A DNA stretch of 64,000 nucleotides from Flavobacteriales bacterium (GTDB taxonomy: Bacteria > Bacteroidota > Bacteroidia > Flavobacteriales > UBA7430): positions 46,477 through 110,476 of the forward strand of contig PAMD01000003.1 of NCBI GenBank assembly GCA_002707145.1, in the 5' to 3' direction. How positions within the stretch are numbered: position 1 is the stretch's first letter; the number at the start of each line of letters is the position of its first letter. The translations under genes were made by a program, and so were the position numbers. The notes under the pieces were generated by a model that was given only the letters and a program-made list of their open reading frames with translations, was not told where the DNA came from and did not search any database. Positions 54,063 to 63,726 of this stretch are shown here, piece after piece.

Positions 54063-55651
54063 TGAAATTTGAAGATGAAATAAATCGTCGACGCACTTTT
54101 GCTATTATTTCTCATCCGGATGCAGGTAAAACTACCCTAACTGAAAAATTGCTTCTCTTTGGTGGCGCAATCAATATTGCTGGCGCCGTTAAGTCAAATA
54201 AGATTAAAAAGACAGCCACGTCGGATTTTATGGAGATTGAGCGACAGAGAGGAATTTCTGTAGCTACTTCAGTGATGGGATTTGAATATTTGGGTAAGAA
54301 GATTAATATTCTAGATACGCCCGGTCACCAAGATTTTGCTGAGGATACTTTTCGAACACTTACAGCTGCCGATTCTGTTATTGTTGTATTAGATGTCGCA
54401 AAAGGTGTGGAGCCCCAGACAGAGAAACTTGTGAAAGTCTGTCGTATGCGAAAGACACCCATTATCATTTTTATTAATAAACTAGATCGTATTGGGAAAG
54501 ATGCTTTTGATTTACTTGATGAAATAGAAAGTAAATTATTGATTAAGGTTCGTCCATTAACTTGGCCCATAGGTATGGGGTCAAACTTAAAAGGAGTATA
54601 TAATCTCTATGAAAATAATTTAGTGCTTTATTCGCCAAATTCATCTGAACGCGTCTCAGAAACAGTTTCTATTTCAGATATAAACACAGATGATTTAGAC
54701 AATCAAATTGGTCATAATGATGCCTCCATACTTCGCGAGGAAGTAGAATTAGTAGAATCAGTTTACCCTGAATTTGATAATGAAGTATATTTAAATGGAA
54801 ACATCTCTCCAGTTTTTTTTGGTTCCGCAATCAATACCTTCGGAGTTCAAGAGTTGTTAAACTGCTTTTTAGATATTGCGCCTTCTCCTCTTCCTAAAGA
54901 ATCTGAAGAGCGTTTGGTAGATCCATATGAAGAAAAGTTTACAGGTTTTATTTTTAAGATTCATGCTAATATGGATCCAAAACACAGAGATCGACTTGCA
55001 TTTGTTAAAATTGTGTCGGGTATGTTTCGAAGGAATACCAATTATAAACACATTCGTTTAGGTAGAAATATAAAATTTTCTAGTCCAACTGCCTTTATGG
55101 CCGAGAAAAAATCTATTATCGATGAGGCATATCCCGGTGATATAGTTGGACTTCACGATACAGGGAATTTTAAGATTGGAGATACTCTGACTGAAGGTGA
55201 GCAAATTAAATATAAAGGAATTCCAAGTTTCTCTCCTGAAATGTTTCGTTTTATAAACAATGCTGACCCGATGAAGTCTAAGCAGCTTGCAAAAGGCGTA
55301 GAACAGTTAATGGACGAAGGAGTCGCTCAACTTTTTATCATGAAGACAAACGGTCGAAAATTGATTGGTACTGTTGGAGCGCTTCAATTTGAGGTGATTC
55401 AATACAGACTAAAGCATGAGTATGGTGCCTCATGTTCGTATGAAAACCATAATATTCACAAAGCATGCTGGATTTCTTGCAATAATAAAGAACAGTTTCA
55501 AAAGTTCAAAAAAGTCAAGTATCGTTCTATGGCCTTAGATAAATTTGGTAGAGATGTTTTTATGGCTGATTCTGCTTTTACCATTCAGATGGCCCAACAA
55601 AAATTTCCAGATGTTAAATTTCATTTTACCTCAGAATTCGATTTAGCCTAG
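54062..55651 (+). CDS. prfC: Peptide chain release factor 3
   Basis: A 529-residue translational GTPase that recycles RF1/RF2 after termination. G-domain motifs are complete: G1 '[15 protein letters not shown]', the switch '[10 protein letters not shown]', G3 'DTPGHQDF', G4 'NKLDR'; then '[20 protein letters not shown]' of the C-terminal domain. Length is standard. Cotranscribed with the S4 protein gene; its last 4 bp overlap the convergent BNR gene. Confidence 0.96.
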   Translation: MKFEDEINRRRTFAIISHPDAGKTTLTEKLLLFGGAINIAGAVKSNKIKKTATSDFMEIERQRGISVATSVMGFEYLGKKINILDTPGHQDFAEDTFRTLTAADSVIVVLDVAKGVEPQTEKLVKVCRMRKTPIIIFINKLDRIGKDAFDLLDEIESKLLIKVRPLTWPIGMGSNLKGVYNLYENNLVLYSPNSSERVSETVSISDINTDDLDNQIGHNDASILREEVELVESVYPEFDNEVYLNGNISPVFFGSAINTFGVQELLNCFLDIAPSPLPKESEERLVDPYEEKFTGFIFKIHANMDPKHRDRLAFVKIVSGMFRRNTNYKHIRLGRNIKFSSPTAFMAEKKSIIDEAYPGDIVGLHDTGNFKIGDTLTEGEQIKYKGIPSFSPEMFRFINNADPMKSKQLAKGVEQLMDEGVAQLFIMKTNGRKLIGTVGALQFEVIQYRLKHEYGASCSYENHNIHKACWISCNNKEQFQKFKKVKYRSMALDKFGRDVFMADSAFTIQMAQQKFPDVKFHFTSEFDLA

Positions 55652-58428
55652 TTTTTTATCCACTTTTTTGATTCGTCTCCCACCTTAATAATATAGATTC
55701 CTTTTGGTAAACTTGAGATATCTATTTTAGTTTCTGGTTGAAGGAGTAATTTATTGTCTATTAATTCTCCTTGAAAAGTATATAATTGATACATTTTCTG
55801 CTCGTTGCAAGTAATTGTGAGTAAATTACTAGCCGGATTTGGATAAATATCAAACAAACTTTTTTTGCTGAAATCTAGATTTTCTAGTACCTCATCTAAT
55901 GTTTCAATTTTTGAAGAATATATTCCATTTCCGTGAGTAGCCACAACAATTAGACTATCTGCTGCTCTAGTTTTTACTTGTTCGCACACGACGTTTCCAA
56001 TACTATTTTTGCCCATTTTAGCCCATAGCGTTTCGTTTCCCTGAATTTGATATGTAGCATATAAGCCGGTGCTTGTTGCAACAAAATACAAGGTTTCTTC
56101 TCCAAACGGCATAATAGAAGCCCACCTACATGAAGGGCCACTTCCTTGACCATTTGCTTGCTCCTCCAGATTTCCTCCAGCTCGTTGCCAAGTTTCACCT
56201 CCATTACTTGTAAAGTATAGGCTGTATACCTCATAATTTGAAAATACAGCTATAGCTATGTCTCCATTTTCAGGGTGAATTGCTATGTGATTAATATGGG
56301 CGGATGCGTGGAAGAAATCTCCAGAAGACATACCCATTCCAGGTTGGTACAAACAAGTAATATTCGTGACTATGGGATTATTACTATCCGCCTCATCAAT
56401 TCTATACAGTTGTTGTTTGTCTGTACCTACATAAAGTCTATTTTCTGGATTTGTTTTTGTAATACTGATAGAACTAATCTCTCGATTCGATAAGTCTAAG
56501 TCAATTTCCTGAGACCAACCAGTAGAAATAGAATCCCATTCATTAGTGAGTTCTATATCATTTAAATTTGATTGCCTCCAGATAATCGATTTATTGGGAT
56601 AATACATTATATTTTCAGTTACGGGATCAACTACAAAAGGATGAATAAAAAGAGATTCATCTGCACCTATAGGATCTATTCTTCTGTGATTTAATCTATT
56701 TCCATTATCATCAATGGTTAGTTTATATACCTTTCCTCTTTGAATAGACATATAATAGATATCCTCTTCCTCAGTAATATATGCAAAAGCTCCATCTCCA
56801 TTGAGAGGCATAACCCATGGGTTGTTGGGGTCTAGAGAGTTTGTATAGAAATTTCCATTATCTTGAAAACCACCTAGCAAACTATTGCTAACTTTTTTTT
56901 CATTGAAGCTTACATTATACAACTGAGTGGTATAATAACCATTATTAATAGAGTTCCAAGATACAGTTTCCTGAAGATAATTATCTGTGATAAATATTCC
57001 ACCGTCGTTGGCACTTATCAATATCGTGGGTGAAGAACTCATAAAAGCAATTTCATGTTGATCAGGGTGGTGGTTCTCATAAATTTGAAAGTCGGGAAAC
57101 TCGGTACCCTTTTCATATCCGCCAATTTGATTAGTATTTTGAGAACTAGTAAAGCCATCTGTAGATACATATAAGTTTGTTCCTCCAATAAATATGTGCT
57201 CTTCATTTATTGGACTCACTGCTATAGTCAAATTATAGGATCCTTGGGCATAAAAGTTATCAAATTTCATTTCCATTCCAGAAGGAATAAATTCAGATTT
57301 ATTCTCCCATACTCCCATTTGGTTCGTAGTGTTATATTCGGAAAAAGTGTATTTCCAAAGACTACAATGTTCAATTTCATCACTAAATGTGATAGAAGAC
57401 TGACCTTCACCAGGAGTAACAGCTATAAAGTATAATTCATTTTCATTTTGAGGATTTATAGCCATTCTAATTCGGTCGTATGTGGAGGGCCAGTTATTTG
57501 GGGTGATATTATTCCAGTTTTGACCATCTTCACTTCTCCATATGCCCTTATCTTCTCCATCACTACTGAGTGTAGCATAGATTATTCCATTTTGACTAAC
57601 TTCTAATTCAGTGAAATATGCACTGTTAGACACAGATCCTAATTCTAAGGACCAAGTTTCCCCACCATTTATACTTCTATGAATTCCGCCATAACTGGCA
57701 GCATATATAATATCTATGCTTTCTACTGTATGGTCAATTTCAATATCCCATATTAAGTCCCAGATATTATCAAATTCCTCAGGACTATTACTGGCAGTAC
57801 TTATTAATGAATTCCAGGTTAATCCATTGTCGGTTGTCTTGTATATTCCATTTCCAAAAAAATAAGCATCATTTCCAGAAGCCGAATTTCCGTATGCCTC
57901 TCCAGTTCCATAATACCATGTATTATTGTGATTTTCTCGCGTATCTTGTTTTAGACTTGTCACATTATGAAGCATTTCTGAATCGGTAAGTTTTTGCCAA
58001 GATTCTCCAAGGTTTTCTGAACGCCATAAGCCCCCAGAAACCCCTCCAGCAATAATTATATTTTCATCTCTAGTGTCTAATGCCATAGCTCTAGTTCGAC
58101 CTCCTACATTAAAAGGGCCTCTCTGAATCCAAGACTCAATCAGTGAACTATTACTTGGAATACTTTGAGAAAAAGCAATTTCTCTAGAACGAATATTTTT
58201 GGGTATTTTTTTTGTTTCTGGATTCACTAGTCTCGATGAATACCAATTTATCATGTTCTGTGGATCTTCGTTATTGCCTATTCCCATCCCAGCAATTTTA
58301 AATTTCTTTTTTTTAGATTTTAATTGCTTTGCATGTTCTATCTTATAAGAATTACTCACTTTATCTGTAATGTATTTAACGATTACAAAAAAACTCAGAA
58401 GTAAGATTAAGGCGATAAATTTTTTCAT
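55648..58428 (-). CDS. T9SS-exported BNR/sortilin-like beta-propeller protein
   Basis: A 926-residue secreted protein. An N-terminal hydrophobic segment (about 2-20) is followed by repeated BNR-type motifs with the S/T-x-D/N-G-G-x-T-W pattern ('SINGGETWS', 'TTDNGLTWN', 'TSNGGETWQ', 'SENLGESWQ'), giving sialidase/sortilin-like propellers. The C-terminus is a T9SS type A sorting domain: '[14 protein letters not shown]', '[14 protein letters not shown]' and '[12 protein letters not shown]'. It is thus a client of the secretion system that includes PorT. The ATG at 58428 is used since the longer frame begins with TTG. No sialidase catalytic residues were identified; a structural or adhesive role is likely. 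Confidence 0.85.
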   Translation of the reverse strand: MKKFIALILLLSFFVIVKYITDKVSNSYKIEHAKQLKSKKKKFKIAGMGIGNNEDPQNMINWYSSRLVNPETKKIPKNIRSREIAFSQSIPSNSSLIESWIQRGPFNVGGRTRAMALDTRDENIIIAGGVSGGLWRSENLGESWQKLTDSEMLHNVTSLKQDTRENHNNTWYYGTGEAYGNSASGNDAYFFGNGIYKTTDNGLTWNSLISTASNSPEEFDNIWDLIWDIEIDHTVESIDIIYAASYGGIHRSINGGETWSLELGSVSNSAYFTELEVSQNGIIYATLSSDGEDKGIWRSEDGQNWNNITPNNWPSTYDRIRMAINPQNENELYFIAVTPGEGQSSITFSDEIEHCSLWKYTFSEYNTTNQMGVWENKSEFIPSGMEMKFDNFYAQGSYNLTIAVSPINEEHIFIGGTNLYVSTDGFTSSQNTNQIGGYEKGTEFPDFQIYENHHPDQHEIAFMSSSPTILISANDGGIFITDNYLQETVSWNSINNGYYTTQLYNVSFNEKKVSNSLLGGFQDNGNFYTNSLDPNNPWVMPLNGDGAFAYITEEEDIYYMSIQRGKVYKLTIDDNGNRLNHRRIDPIGADESLFIHPFVVDPVTENIMYYPNKSIIWRQSNLNDIELTNEWDSISTGWSQEIDLDLSNREISSISITKTNPENRLYVGTDKQQLYRIDEADSNNPIVTNITCLYQPGMGMSSGDFFHASAHINHIAIHPENGDIAIAVFSNYEVYSLYFTSNGGETWQRAGGNLEEQANGQGSGPSCRWASIMPFGEETLYFVATSTGLYATYQIQGNETLWAKMGKNSIGNVVCEQVKTRAADSLIVVATHGNGIYSSKIETLDEVLENLDFSKKSLFDIYPNPASNLLTITCNEQKMYQLYTFQGELIDNKLLLQPETKIDISSLPKGIYIIKVGDESKKWIKN

Positions 58429-58463
58429 ATTAATCAAGTTTAGACTTTAAATATAACAAAACA

Positions 58464-58496
58464 AAAAAAGCCTCAATTTACATTGAGGCTTTTTTT
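58464..58496 (-). terminator. Intrinsic terminator after the PhoD-like gene
   Basis: AAAAAAGCCTCAAT-TTAC-ATTGAGGCTTTTTT, a 14-bp stem with flanking A and T runs, located 13 bp after the stop of the PhoD-like gene on the minus strand and before the BNR gene. Confidence 0.85.
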
Positions 58497-58508
58497 GTTT
58501 TATATTTT

Positions 58509-59828
58509 TCAATAGGATACTTCCGATTGATGAATTTTCTTTTTGAATACAATACTACCTTCTTCATCGAAAACTTGAAGGGTACATATTCTTTTTCTAT
58601 TTTGTCCTTCAACCTTAACTCGAGCAAAATTTCCTTTTAGGTTTCCTTTGGGACTTAGGCCTGGGAATTTTAACTCATACAAAGGGTATGCATAGTCTCT
58701 CTCTTCTTTAATAAGTTCGGTTTCATTAGTGTCTCCAGTAATGAAAACAACACCATTGATTCTGGACAAGTGAAGCCTTCTCATCAATTCTTCTTGCTCA
58801 TGAGTATAAGCGTCAAAAGGTTCATAGTCTTCTCCGGGAGAAAGAACACTATTTCCTAAAATAATAAATTTAAATGCGGCATTTGACCCCATAATTTCGT
58901 TGATAAATCGATTCATTTGATTGTCACCAAAAAAATGTGGCTCTTCGTGCTCAGGATCAGTTCTAAACATTCGGTTATCTAGCATAAATATTTCTATATC
59001 CTCGTAATCATACTTTTTATAAACTCCGTATTCTCGAAATGAATAATTATATGTTTTTTTGGGAGCATTTGGCCAATATAAATTGAAGGCCATTAAAGAA
59101 GAATCTTTTAGAGCAAATCTGGTATCTGATGTATTTAACCCGAAATCTTTGGCATTCCAGGTGGCAATGTTAGGCATTCGTTTCATGAATCGGTTTACCT
59201 TTTCTCGTTTTCGAATATATTCGTACTTCTCTAGCATCCCTTTGAAAGAATTGACCTCTTTTTTATTAAAATGAACATTGTTTCCCATCCATACCATAAA
59301 GTCAGATTCTATTTCGTACATCACGTCTAGTATTCCATCTCCCTTGTCTGAATCTAAGGAAATATTGAGGTCATGACCCAATAGAAAGTAAGTGTCTGCC
59401 AAATAATTTCTTGGAGTGTATATATCCATATCTTCCTCTACTAGAACTGAGTCTAAATATATTTCTATGTGGTATTCAGTATCTGGTACAAGTTCCTCCA
59501 AGGTCAATACTAAAGGAATTTCAGGACCATTGTTGTAGGTTGATACATAAAAGTCGTACCAGCTTGAATTATTATAACTTTTTGGGTCAGTTATGTCATA
59601 TATCAAAGTTTTATTTCGATCCTCATCAAAGTTCTGTAGTTTTATCGTGACTTGTTTTACATGCTCAGAAACAAGCAACCACATCTGAGCATGATAATTA
59701 TCTATATAAGAGAGCATTGGACCGGCAATCAAATTAGATTCTTCAGAGCTATTTTTTCTCTTCTGAGCCTCTGACGAGTTAATATTAAAAAATATAGCAA
59801 GCGCTAATAAAAGTAAATACTTATTCAT
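58509..59828 (-). CDS. PhoD-like exported protein with altered metal-binding motifs
   Basis: A 439-residue exported protein (signal MNKYLLLLALAIFFNINSSEAQ) with an N-terminal fibronectin-like domain (about 35-140) and a calcineurin/PhoD phosphatase fold. The motif order of PhoD is kept but key residues are changed: 'MGNNVHFN' for GDN(I/V)Y, 'WNAKDFGLNTSDTRF' for WDDHDxGxN, 'DNRMFRT' for D(T)RxxR, and 'TGDTNETEL' for SGDxHxTE. Only part of the metal-ligand set remains, so this is likely an inactive relative or has a new activity. Its neighbours are the BNR gene and the prolyl isomerases. Confidence 0.72.
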   Translation of the reverse strand: MNKYLLLLALAIFFNINSSEAQKRKNSSEESNLIAGPMLSYIDNYHAQMWLLVSEHVKQVTIKLQNFDEDRNKTLIYDITDPKSYNNSSWYDFYVSTYNNGPEIPLVLTLEELVPDTEYHIEIYLDSVLVEEDMDIYTPRNYLADTYFLLGHDLNISLDSDKGDGILDVMYEIESDFMVWMGNNVHFNKKEVNSFKGMLEKYEYIRKREKVNRFMKRMPNIATWNAKDFGLNTSDTRFALKDSSLMAFNLYWPNAPKKTYNYSFREYGVYKKYDYEDIEIFMLDNRMFRTDPEHEEPHFFGDNQMNRFINEIMGSNAAFKFIILGNSVLSPGEDYEPFDAYTHEQEELMRRLHLSRINGVVFITGDTNETELIKEERDYAYPLYELKFPGLSPKGNLKGNFARVKVEGQNRKRICTLQVFDEEGSIVFKKKIHQSEVSY

Positions 59829-59880
59829 GGTGTTATTTTTTCTTTGAAAGGGTAAATATATGTAAATTGATTGTAATCAA

Positions 59881-59906
59881 AAACCCCGCCGAAGGGCGGG
59901 GTTTTT
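59881..59906 (-). terminator. Intrinsic terminator of the PPIase operon
   Basis: GC-rich stem CCCCGCC-GAAG-GGCGGGG with flanking A and T runs, 15 bp after the stop of the downstream PPIase on the minus strand. It is among the most GC-rich short stretches in the window. Confidence 0.88.
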
Positions 59907-59920
59907 AAAATAAGGGATGA

Positions 59921-60865
59921 TTATTTTACGTCAATTAATTCTACATCAAATTCTAATGTAGCTTTGGCTGGGATCACAGGCGGATGACCATTTTCTCCAT
60001 AGGCCAAGTGATGCGGGATAAAAAAAGTAGCTTTTCCGCCCACTCTGAGTTGAGCTATCCCTTCATCCCAACCTTTTATGACCATTCCTTCTCCTAGAGT
60101 GAAGTCTATTGGCTCTCCTCGATCAACAGACGAATCAAATACAGTTCCATCCATTAAACGGCCGGTATAATGTACAGAAACGACTTTCCCAATTAAGGCA
60201 TTTTTACCTTCTCCCTTGATTTTATTTGCAATAACTAGTCCAGATTCTGTTGTACGAGCATTTGGGTATTTTTCTTTAATTTGATCTAAGACTTTCTTTG
60301 CCTCTTTTATATGTTTTTCTTGTTGATTATTTTCATAGTTTTTCAATTCATTAGCGAATATTGTAGGAGCATCAAATTTATTTGCCAACTTCCCAACTCT
60401 ATTTAGGGTAATCTTTTCTAGTATATCATCTTGTTGAATAGAATTTACAATATCCATCCCATCAATGACATGTCCAAATACAGTATGTTTATTATCCAAC
60501 CAATCTGTGGCAATATGAGTTATAAAAAATTGAGATCCATTTGTTCCTGGTCCGGCATTTGCCATTGACAATATTCCCCCGCTATTATGTTTAAGATCAG
60601 GATGAAATTCATCAGGAAAATTGTATCCAGGACCACCAATTCCAGAACCTTTTGGACACCCCCCTTGGACCATGAAATTATCTATAACACGATGAAATTT
60701 TAATCCATCATAATAGGGAGCTTCGATTTTTTTTTCTTTGTTGGGAATCTTTCCTTCTGCAAGTCCAACAAAGTTAGCGACCGTCATAGGACACTTTTCA
60801 AATTCCAAATTCAATACAATTTTTCCTTTATTAGTTAGCATTTCTGCATATAATCCTTCTTTCAT
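59921..60865 (-). CDS. Cyclophilin-FKBP fusion peptidylprolyl isomerase, no signal peptide
   Basis: A 314-residue two-domain prolyl isomerase: cyclophilin (about 5-165, 'FHRVIDNFMVQGG', 'GPGTNGSQFFI', 'HTVFGHVIDGMD') and FKBP (about 215-313, 'VHYTGRLMDGTVFDSS', 'VIKGWDEGIAQLRVGGK', 'PAKATLEFDVELI'). Both active sites look complete. It has no signal peptide, so it should stay in the cytoplasm. It starts 1 bp after the stop of a similar gene (TAAGATG) and the two form a tandem operon that ends at the GC-rich terminator. Confidence 0.93.
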   Translation of the reverse strand: MKEGLYAEMLTNKGKIVLNLEFEKCPMTVANFVGLAEGKIPNKEKKIEAPYYDGLKFHRVIDNFMVQGGCPKGSGIGGPGYNFPDEFHPDLKHNSGGILSMANAGPGTNGSQFFITHIATDWLDNKHTVFGHVIDGMDIVNSIQQDDILEKITLNRVGKLANKFDAPTIFANELKNYENNQQEKHIKEAKKVLDQIKEKYPNARTTESGLVIANKIKGEGKNALIGKVVSVHYTGRLMDGTVFDSSVDRGEPIDFTLGEGMVIKGWDEGIAQLRVGGKATFFIPHHLAYGENGHPPVIPAKATLEFDVELIDVK

Positions 60866-60866
60866 C

Positions 60867-61934
60867 TTACTTAATTATTTCCATCAGTTCTACGTCAAAA
60901 ATTAATGTGGCATTAGGGGGAATTACTCCTCCAGCTCCTCGAGCTCCGTATGCTAATTGGGAAGGAATAATAAACTTTGCTTTGCCTCCTACAGAAAGAA
61001 GAGCGATCCCTTCATCCCATCCAGGAATAACTTTTCCTAAACCTATAGGAAATTCGATAGGATCGCCACGGTCCAGTGAAGAGTCAAATACAGTTCCATC
61101 TACCAAACTTCCCGTATAATGAACTTTGACAGTTTGAGAGGTTTGTGGTTTTGGTCCTTCTCCTTCTTTTTCCATGAAATACATCAAGCCACTAGCAGTT
61201 TTAATTGATCCTTTGGTAATTTCTATTAGATCTAATTTTTCCTGTGCAGCTTTTTCAATGGAGAGAAGTTCGGCTTCAGCTTGAGCATCATTAAAGACAT
61301 TTGGGGCATCAAAATTCTTTGCTTTTTTACCCTCTCTTTTAATTACAACTGAAATTAAAGTATCATTTTGTTCAATATTATTGATGACCATTTGAGATAG
61401 TGAATCAATAGCATGTCCGAAAACAGAATGCTTTCCATCAAGCCAAGGAGTTTCTTTGTGCGTGATGAAAAATTGTGATCCGTTTGTTGTAGGACCAGAG
61501 TTTGCCATCGATAATATTCCAGGACCAGAATGGGATAGATCTGGATGGAATTCATCTGCAAATTTATATCCAGGGTCCCCCTGACCATTGCCTTGAGGAC
61601 AGCCGCCCTGAATCATGAAATCCTTAATTACTCGATGAAAAACTAAACCGTCATAGTAAGGGACACCTAGATCTTTTTCATCATTCTTAATACTTCCCTC
61701 AGCCAAACCTACAAAATTTGCAACTGTTAGTGGGGCTCTTTGGAATTCTAACACTAAATTAATTACTCCTTTATTGGTGGTCATTTGAGCAAACATTCCT
61801 TTGTCCCTAAGAGTGACTGGCATTAATAGTTCTTTTTCATTTCCAGTTTCTTTGGAAGATTGTTCTCCTTTGGATGCGCATGATTGTGCCCCAATACCAA
61901 ATAAAATTCCACAAACAAAAATTAATTTTTTCAT
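60867..61934 (-). CDS. Cyclophilin-FKBP fusion peptidylprolyl isomerase, lipoprotein form
   Basis: A 355-residue paralogue of the next gene with the same cyclophilin (about 45-210, 'FHRVIKDFMIQGGCP', 'GPTTNGSQFFI') then FKBP (about 255-354, 'VHYTGSLVDGTVFDSS', 'IPGWDEGIALLSVGGK', 'PPNATLIFDVELM') order. A lipoprotein signal 'MKKLIFVCGILFGIGAQSC' places it in the envelope. The ATG at 61934 is chosen: the longer frame begins with TTG, and a TATATTCG box at 61959 would lie inside it. Confidence 0.93.
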   Translation of the reverse strand: MKKLIFVCGILFGIGAQSCASKGEQSSKETGNEKELLMPVTLRDKGMFAQMTTNKGVINLVLEFQRAPLTVANFVGLAEGSIKNDEKDLGVPYYDGLVFHRVIKDFMIQGGCPQGNGQGDPGYKFADEFHPDLSHSGPGILSMANSGPTTNGSQFFITHKETPWLDGKHSVFGHAIDSLSQMVINNIEQNDTLISVVIKREGKKAKNFDAPNVFNDAQAEAELLSIEKAAQEKLDLIEITKGSIKTASGLMYFMEKEGEGPKPQTSQTVKVHYTGSLVDGTVFDSSLDRGDPIEFPIGLGKVIPGWDEGIALLSVGGKAKFIIPSQLAYGARGAGGVIPPNATLIFDVELMEIIK

Positions 61935-61958
61935 TTTATATTTTTTAAAATTAGAAAG

Positions 61959-61966
61959 CGAATATA
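61959..61966 (-). promoter_or_regulatory. Candidate -7 box (TATATTCG) for the PPIase operon
   Basis: One-base variant of TAnnTTTG on the minus strand, 25 bp before the ATG at 61934. Confidence 0.4.
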
Positions 61967-61993
61967 CTTCATTTATTTTGCTCAATTTTTATT

Positions 61994-63040
61994 TTAACAA
62001 TTTTTAGCATTGGCCATAATTTCTTTTTCATAATTAGGCAATACTTTTTTAAATTTTGCTATTGCATCCTCTAGTGTACCATGAAAAATACCACCAGCAG
62101 CATTTACATGGCCACCTCCGTTAAAATGTGCCTTAGATAATAAATTTGAACGAAAATTATTTTGACTGCGAAAAGAAATTTTCACTCTGTCTTGGTCTTG
62201 AACAAAAAAAGCAGTGAGAATAATATTTTCAATGGATAATGCGTAATTAACAAAACCCTCTGTATCTCCTTTCTCAAAATTAAAATGAGCTAATTCTTCA
62301 GAACTCAAACTCATAATTGCTGTATTGTATTCATTTAGTACTTCCATTTTATCATTTATGCAGTAGCCAAGTAGTTTTAATTTACTTTCTTTGTTGTTAT
62401 CAAAAAGTTTGTGGTGAACAAGAGATGTATTTAGCCCAATTTCGATAAGATTTGCTGCTATATGATGGGTTTTTGCATCCACTGAGGAGAAACGGAAGGA
62501 ACCTGTGTCTGTCACCAGACCAGTATAAATACATTTTGCAATGTCAGTATTGATATATTCCATCCAGTCCATATAATCAATAAATTCAAAGATTAATTGA
62601 GCGGTAGAGGAAGCTCCTGGAATTGAGTAGCAAAAGTCAGCAAATGAACTAGGATCTTGATGATGATCAATCATTACAAATTTTGCATTGACTTTTTCTA
62701 ATGAATTGAACATCATATCTGTTCGTTTTAAATTATTGAAATCAAGACAAAATATTAATTTAGCTTCCTGAATTAATTCTTCTGCCTTTTGCTCATTTCC
62801 CTCAAATTCAATGACCTCATCATTGAAGGGAAGCCATTTAAGAAAGAGTGGATAGCTGTTAGGAACAATCAAACTTACATGATGGCCTAATTCTAATAAC
62901 ACTTGATATAAAGCCAGAGATGAGCCCATGGCATCTCCATCTGGACTTCTATGAGTGGTTATAAGGATATTTGGCTTAGTTTTAAGTAAATTTTTAAGAC
63001 CAGTATAACTTTTATTTTTCATAGCTATAAAATTAGTCAT
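61994..63040 (-). CDS. DHH-family phosphoesterase (NrnA-like nanoRNase/pAp phosphatase)
   Basis: A 348-residue DHH/DHHA1 protein: 'THRSPDGDAMGSSLAL', 'FCLDFNNLKR', the name motif 'IDHHQDP', 'TGLVTDTGSFRFSS' and the C-terminal 'GGGHVNAAGG'. This pattern fits NrnA-type enzymes that degrade very short RNAs and 3'-phosphoadenosine 5'-phosphate. ATGs at 63040 and 63022 are both possible starts. It lies upstream of the PPIase operon on the same strand and divergent from ndk. Confidence 0.92.
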   Translation of the reverse strand: MTNFIAMKNKSYTGLKNLLKTKPNILITTHRSPDGDAMGSSLALYQVLLELGHHVSLIVPNSYPLFLKWLPFNDEVIEFEGNEQKAEELIQEAKLIFCLDFNNLKRTDMMFNSLEKVNAKFVMIDHHQDPSSFADFCYSIPGASSTAQLIFEFIDYMDWMEYINTDIAKCIYTGLVTDTGSFRFSSVDAKTHHIAANLIEIGLNTSLVHHKLFDNNKESKLKLLGYCINDKMEVLNEYNTAIMSLSSEELAHFNFEKGDTEGFVNYALSIENIILTAFFVQDQDRVKISFRSQNNFRSNLLSKAHFNGGGHVNAAGGIFHGTLEDAIAKFKKVLPNYEKEIMANAKNC

Positions 63041-63128
63041 TTAATGTGATAGTTACTTCAATTTTAATTAACTAGTGATTATTAAAAGTTTTTACTTAAT
63101 TTCATGCGTTCAAAAAAAAACATAAAAA

Positions 63129-63548
63129 ATGTCAATAAACAGAACTTTTACAATGCTCAAGCCCGATGCTATTCAAAATGGTTATATCGGGGCAATTTTA
63201 GAAAAAATAAATTCAGCTGGTTTTCGAATCGTCGCAATGAAAATGACTAGATTGACCAAGTCTGATGCAGAAGCATTTTACTCTGTTCATGCGGACAGAC
63301 CTTTCTTCCGTGAATTAGTCGAATACATGACTTCAGGGTCTATCATTTCAGCTATTTTGGAAAAAGATAATGCAGTGGATGATTTTAGAACATTGATTGG
63401 TGCAACTGACCCCTCAGAGGCAGCGGAAGGAACCATCCGTAAAATGTTTGCAGAATCTATTTCAGCTAACGCAATTCATGGTTCAGATTCTAAAGAAAAT
63501 GCCGCAATTGAATCTGCTTTTCACTTTTCGGGCAGAGAAATTTTTTAA
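63129..63548 (+). CDS. ndk: Nucleoside-diphosphate kinase
   Basis: A 139-residue enzyme that balances nucleoside triphosphates by a phospho-histidine route. '[19 protein letters not shown]' and the active-site motif '[15 protein letters not shown]' (His about 118) are intact. Length is standard. It is the last intact gene before the insertion sequence at the right edge. Confidence 0.96.
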   Translation: MSINRTFTMLKPDAIQNGYIGAILEKINSAGFRIVAMKMTRLTKSDAEAFYSVHADRPFFRELVEYMTSGSIISAILEKDNAVDDFRTLIGATDPSEAAEGTIRKMFAESISANAIHGSDSKENAAIESAFHFSGREIF

Positions 63549-63726
63549 GACAGATTTACATTAATCAAATCTTTTTTTACATTTTTTGTCAAACCCTCAT
63601 TATAAATAGATACATGTCTGTCAAACGTATATCAATATTCATGTAAATTTGCAAGATTCAAGAAACAGTAATAGATATATGTGTGAAAGATAAAACTACT
63701 TTACTCTTGCTTTAGTATATTTAATC
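63549..63726. other. Intergenic stretch between ndk and the insertion sequence, with an orphan promoter-like box
   Basis: No gene or hairpin terminator was seen. TAAATTTGCA at 63644-63653 matches the promoter boxes used elsewhere here and points right, but the only ATG after it (63679) opens just four codons. The insertion sequence begins at 63727. Confidence 0.5.
63644..63651 (+). promoter_or_regulatory. Orphan -7 box (TAAATTTG) facing the insertion sequence
   Basis: Perfect TAnnTTTG match with the GCA tail seen at other promoters in the window, but no gene follows before the IS6 end at 63727. Confidence 0.35.
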
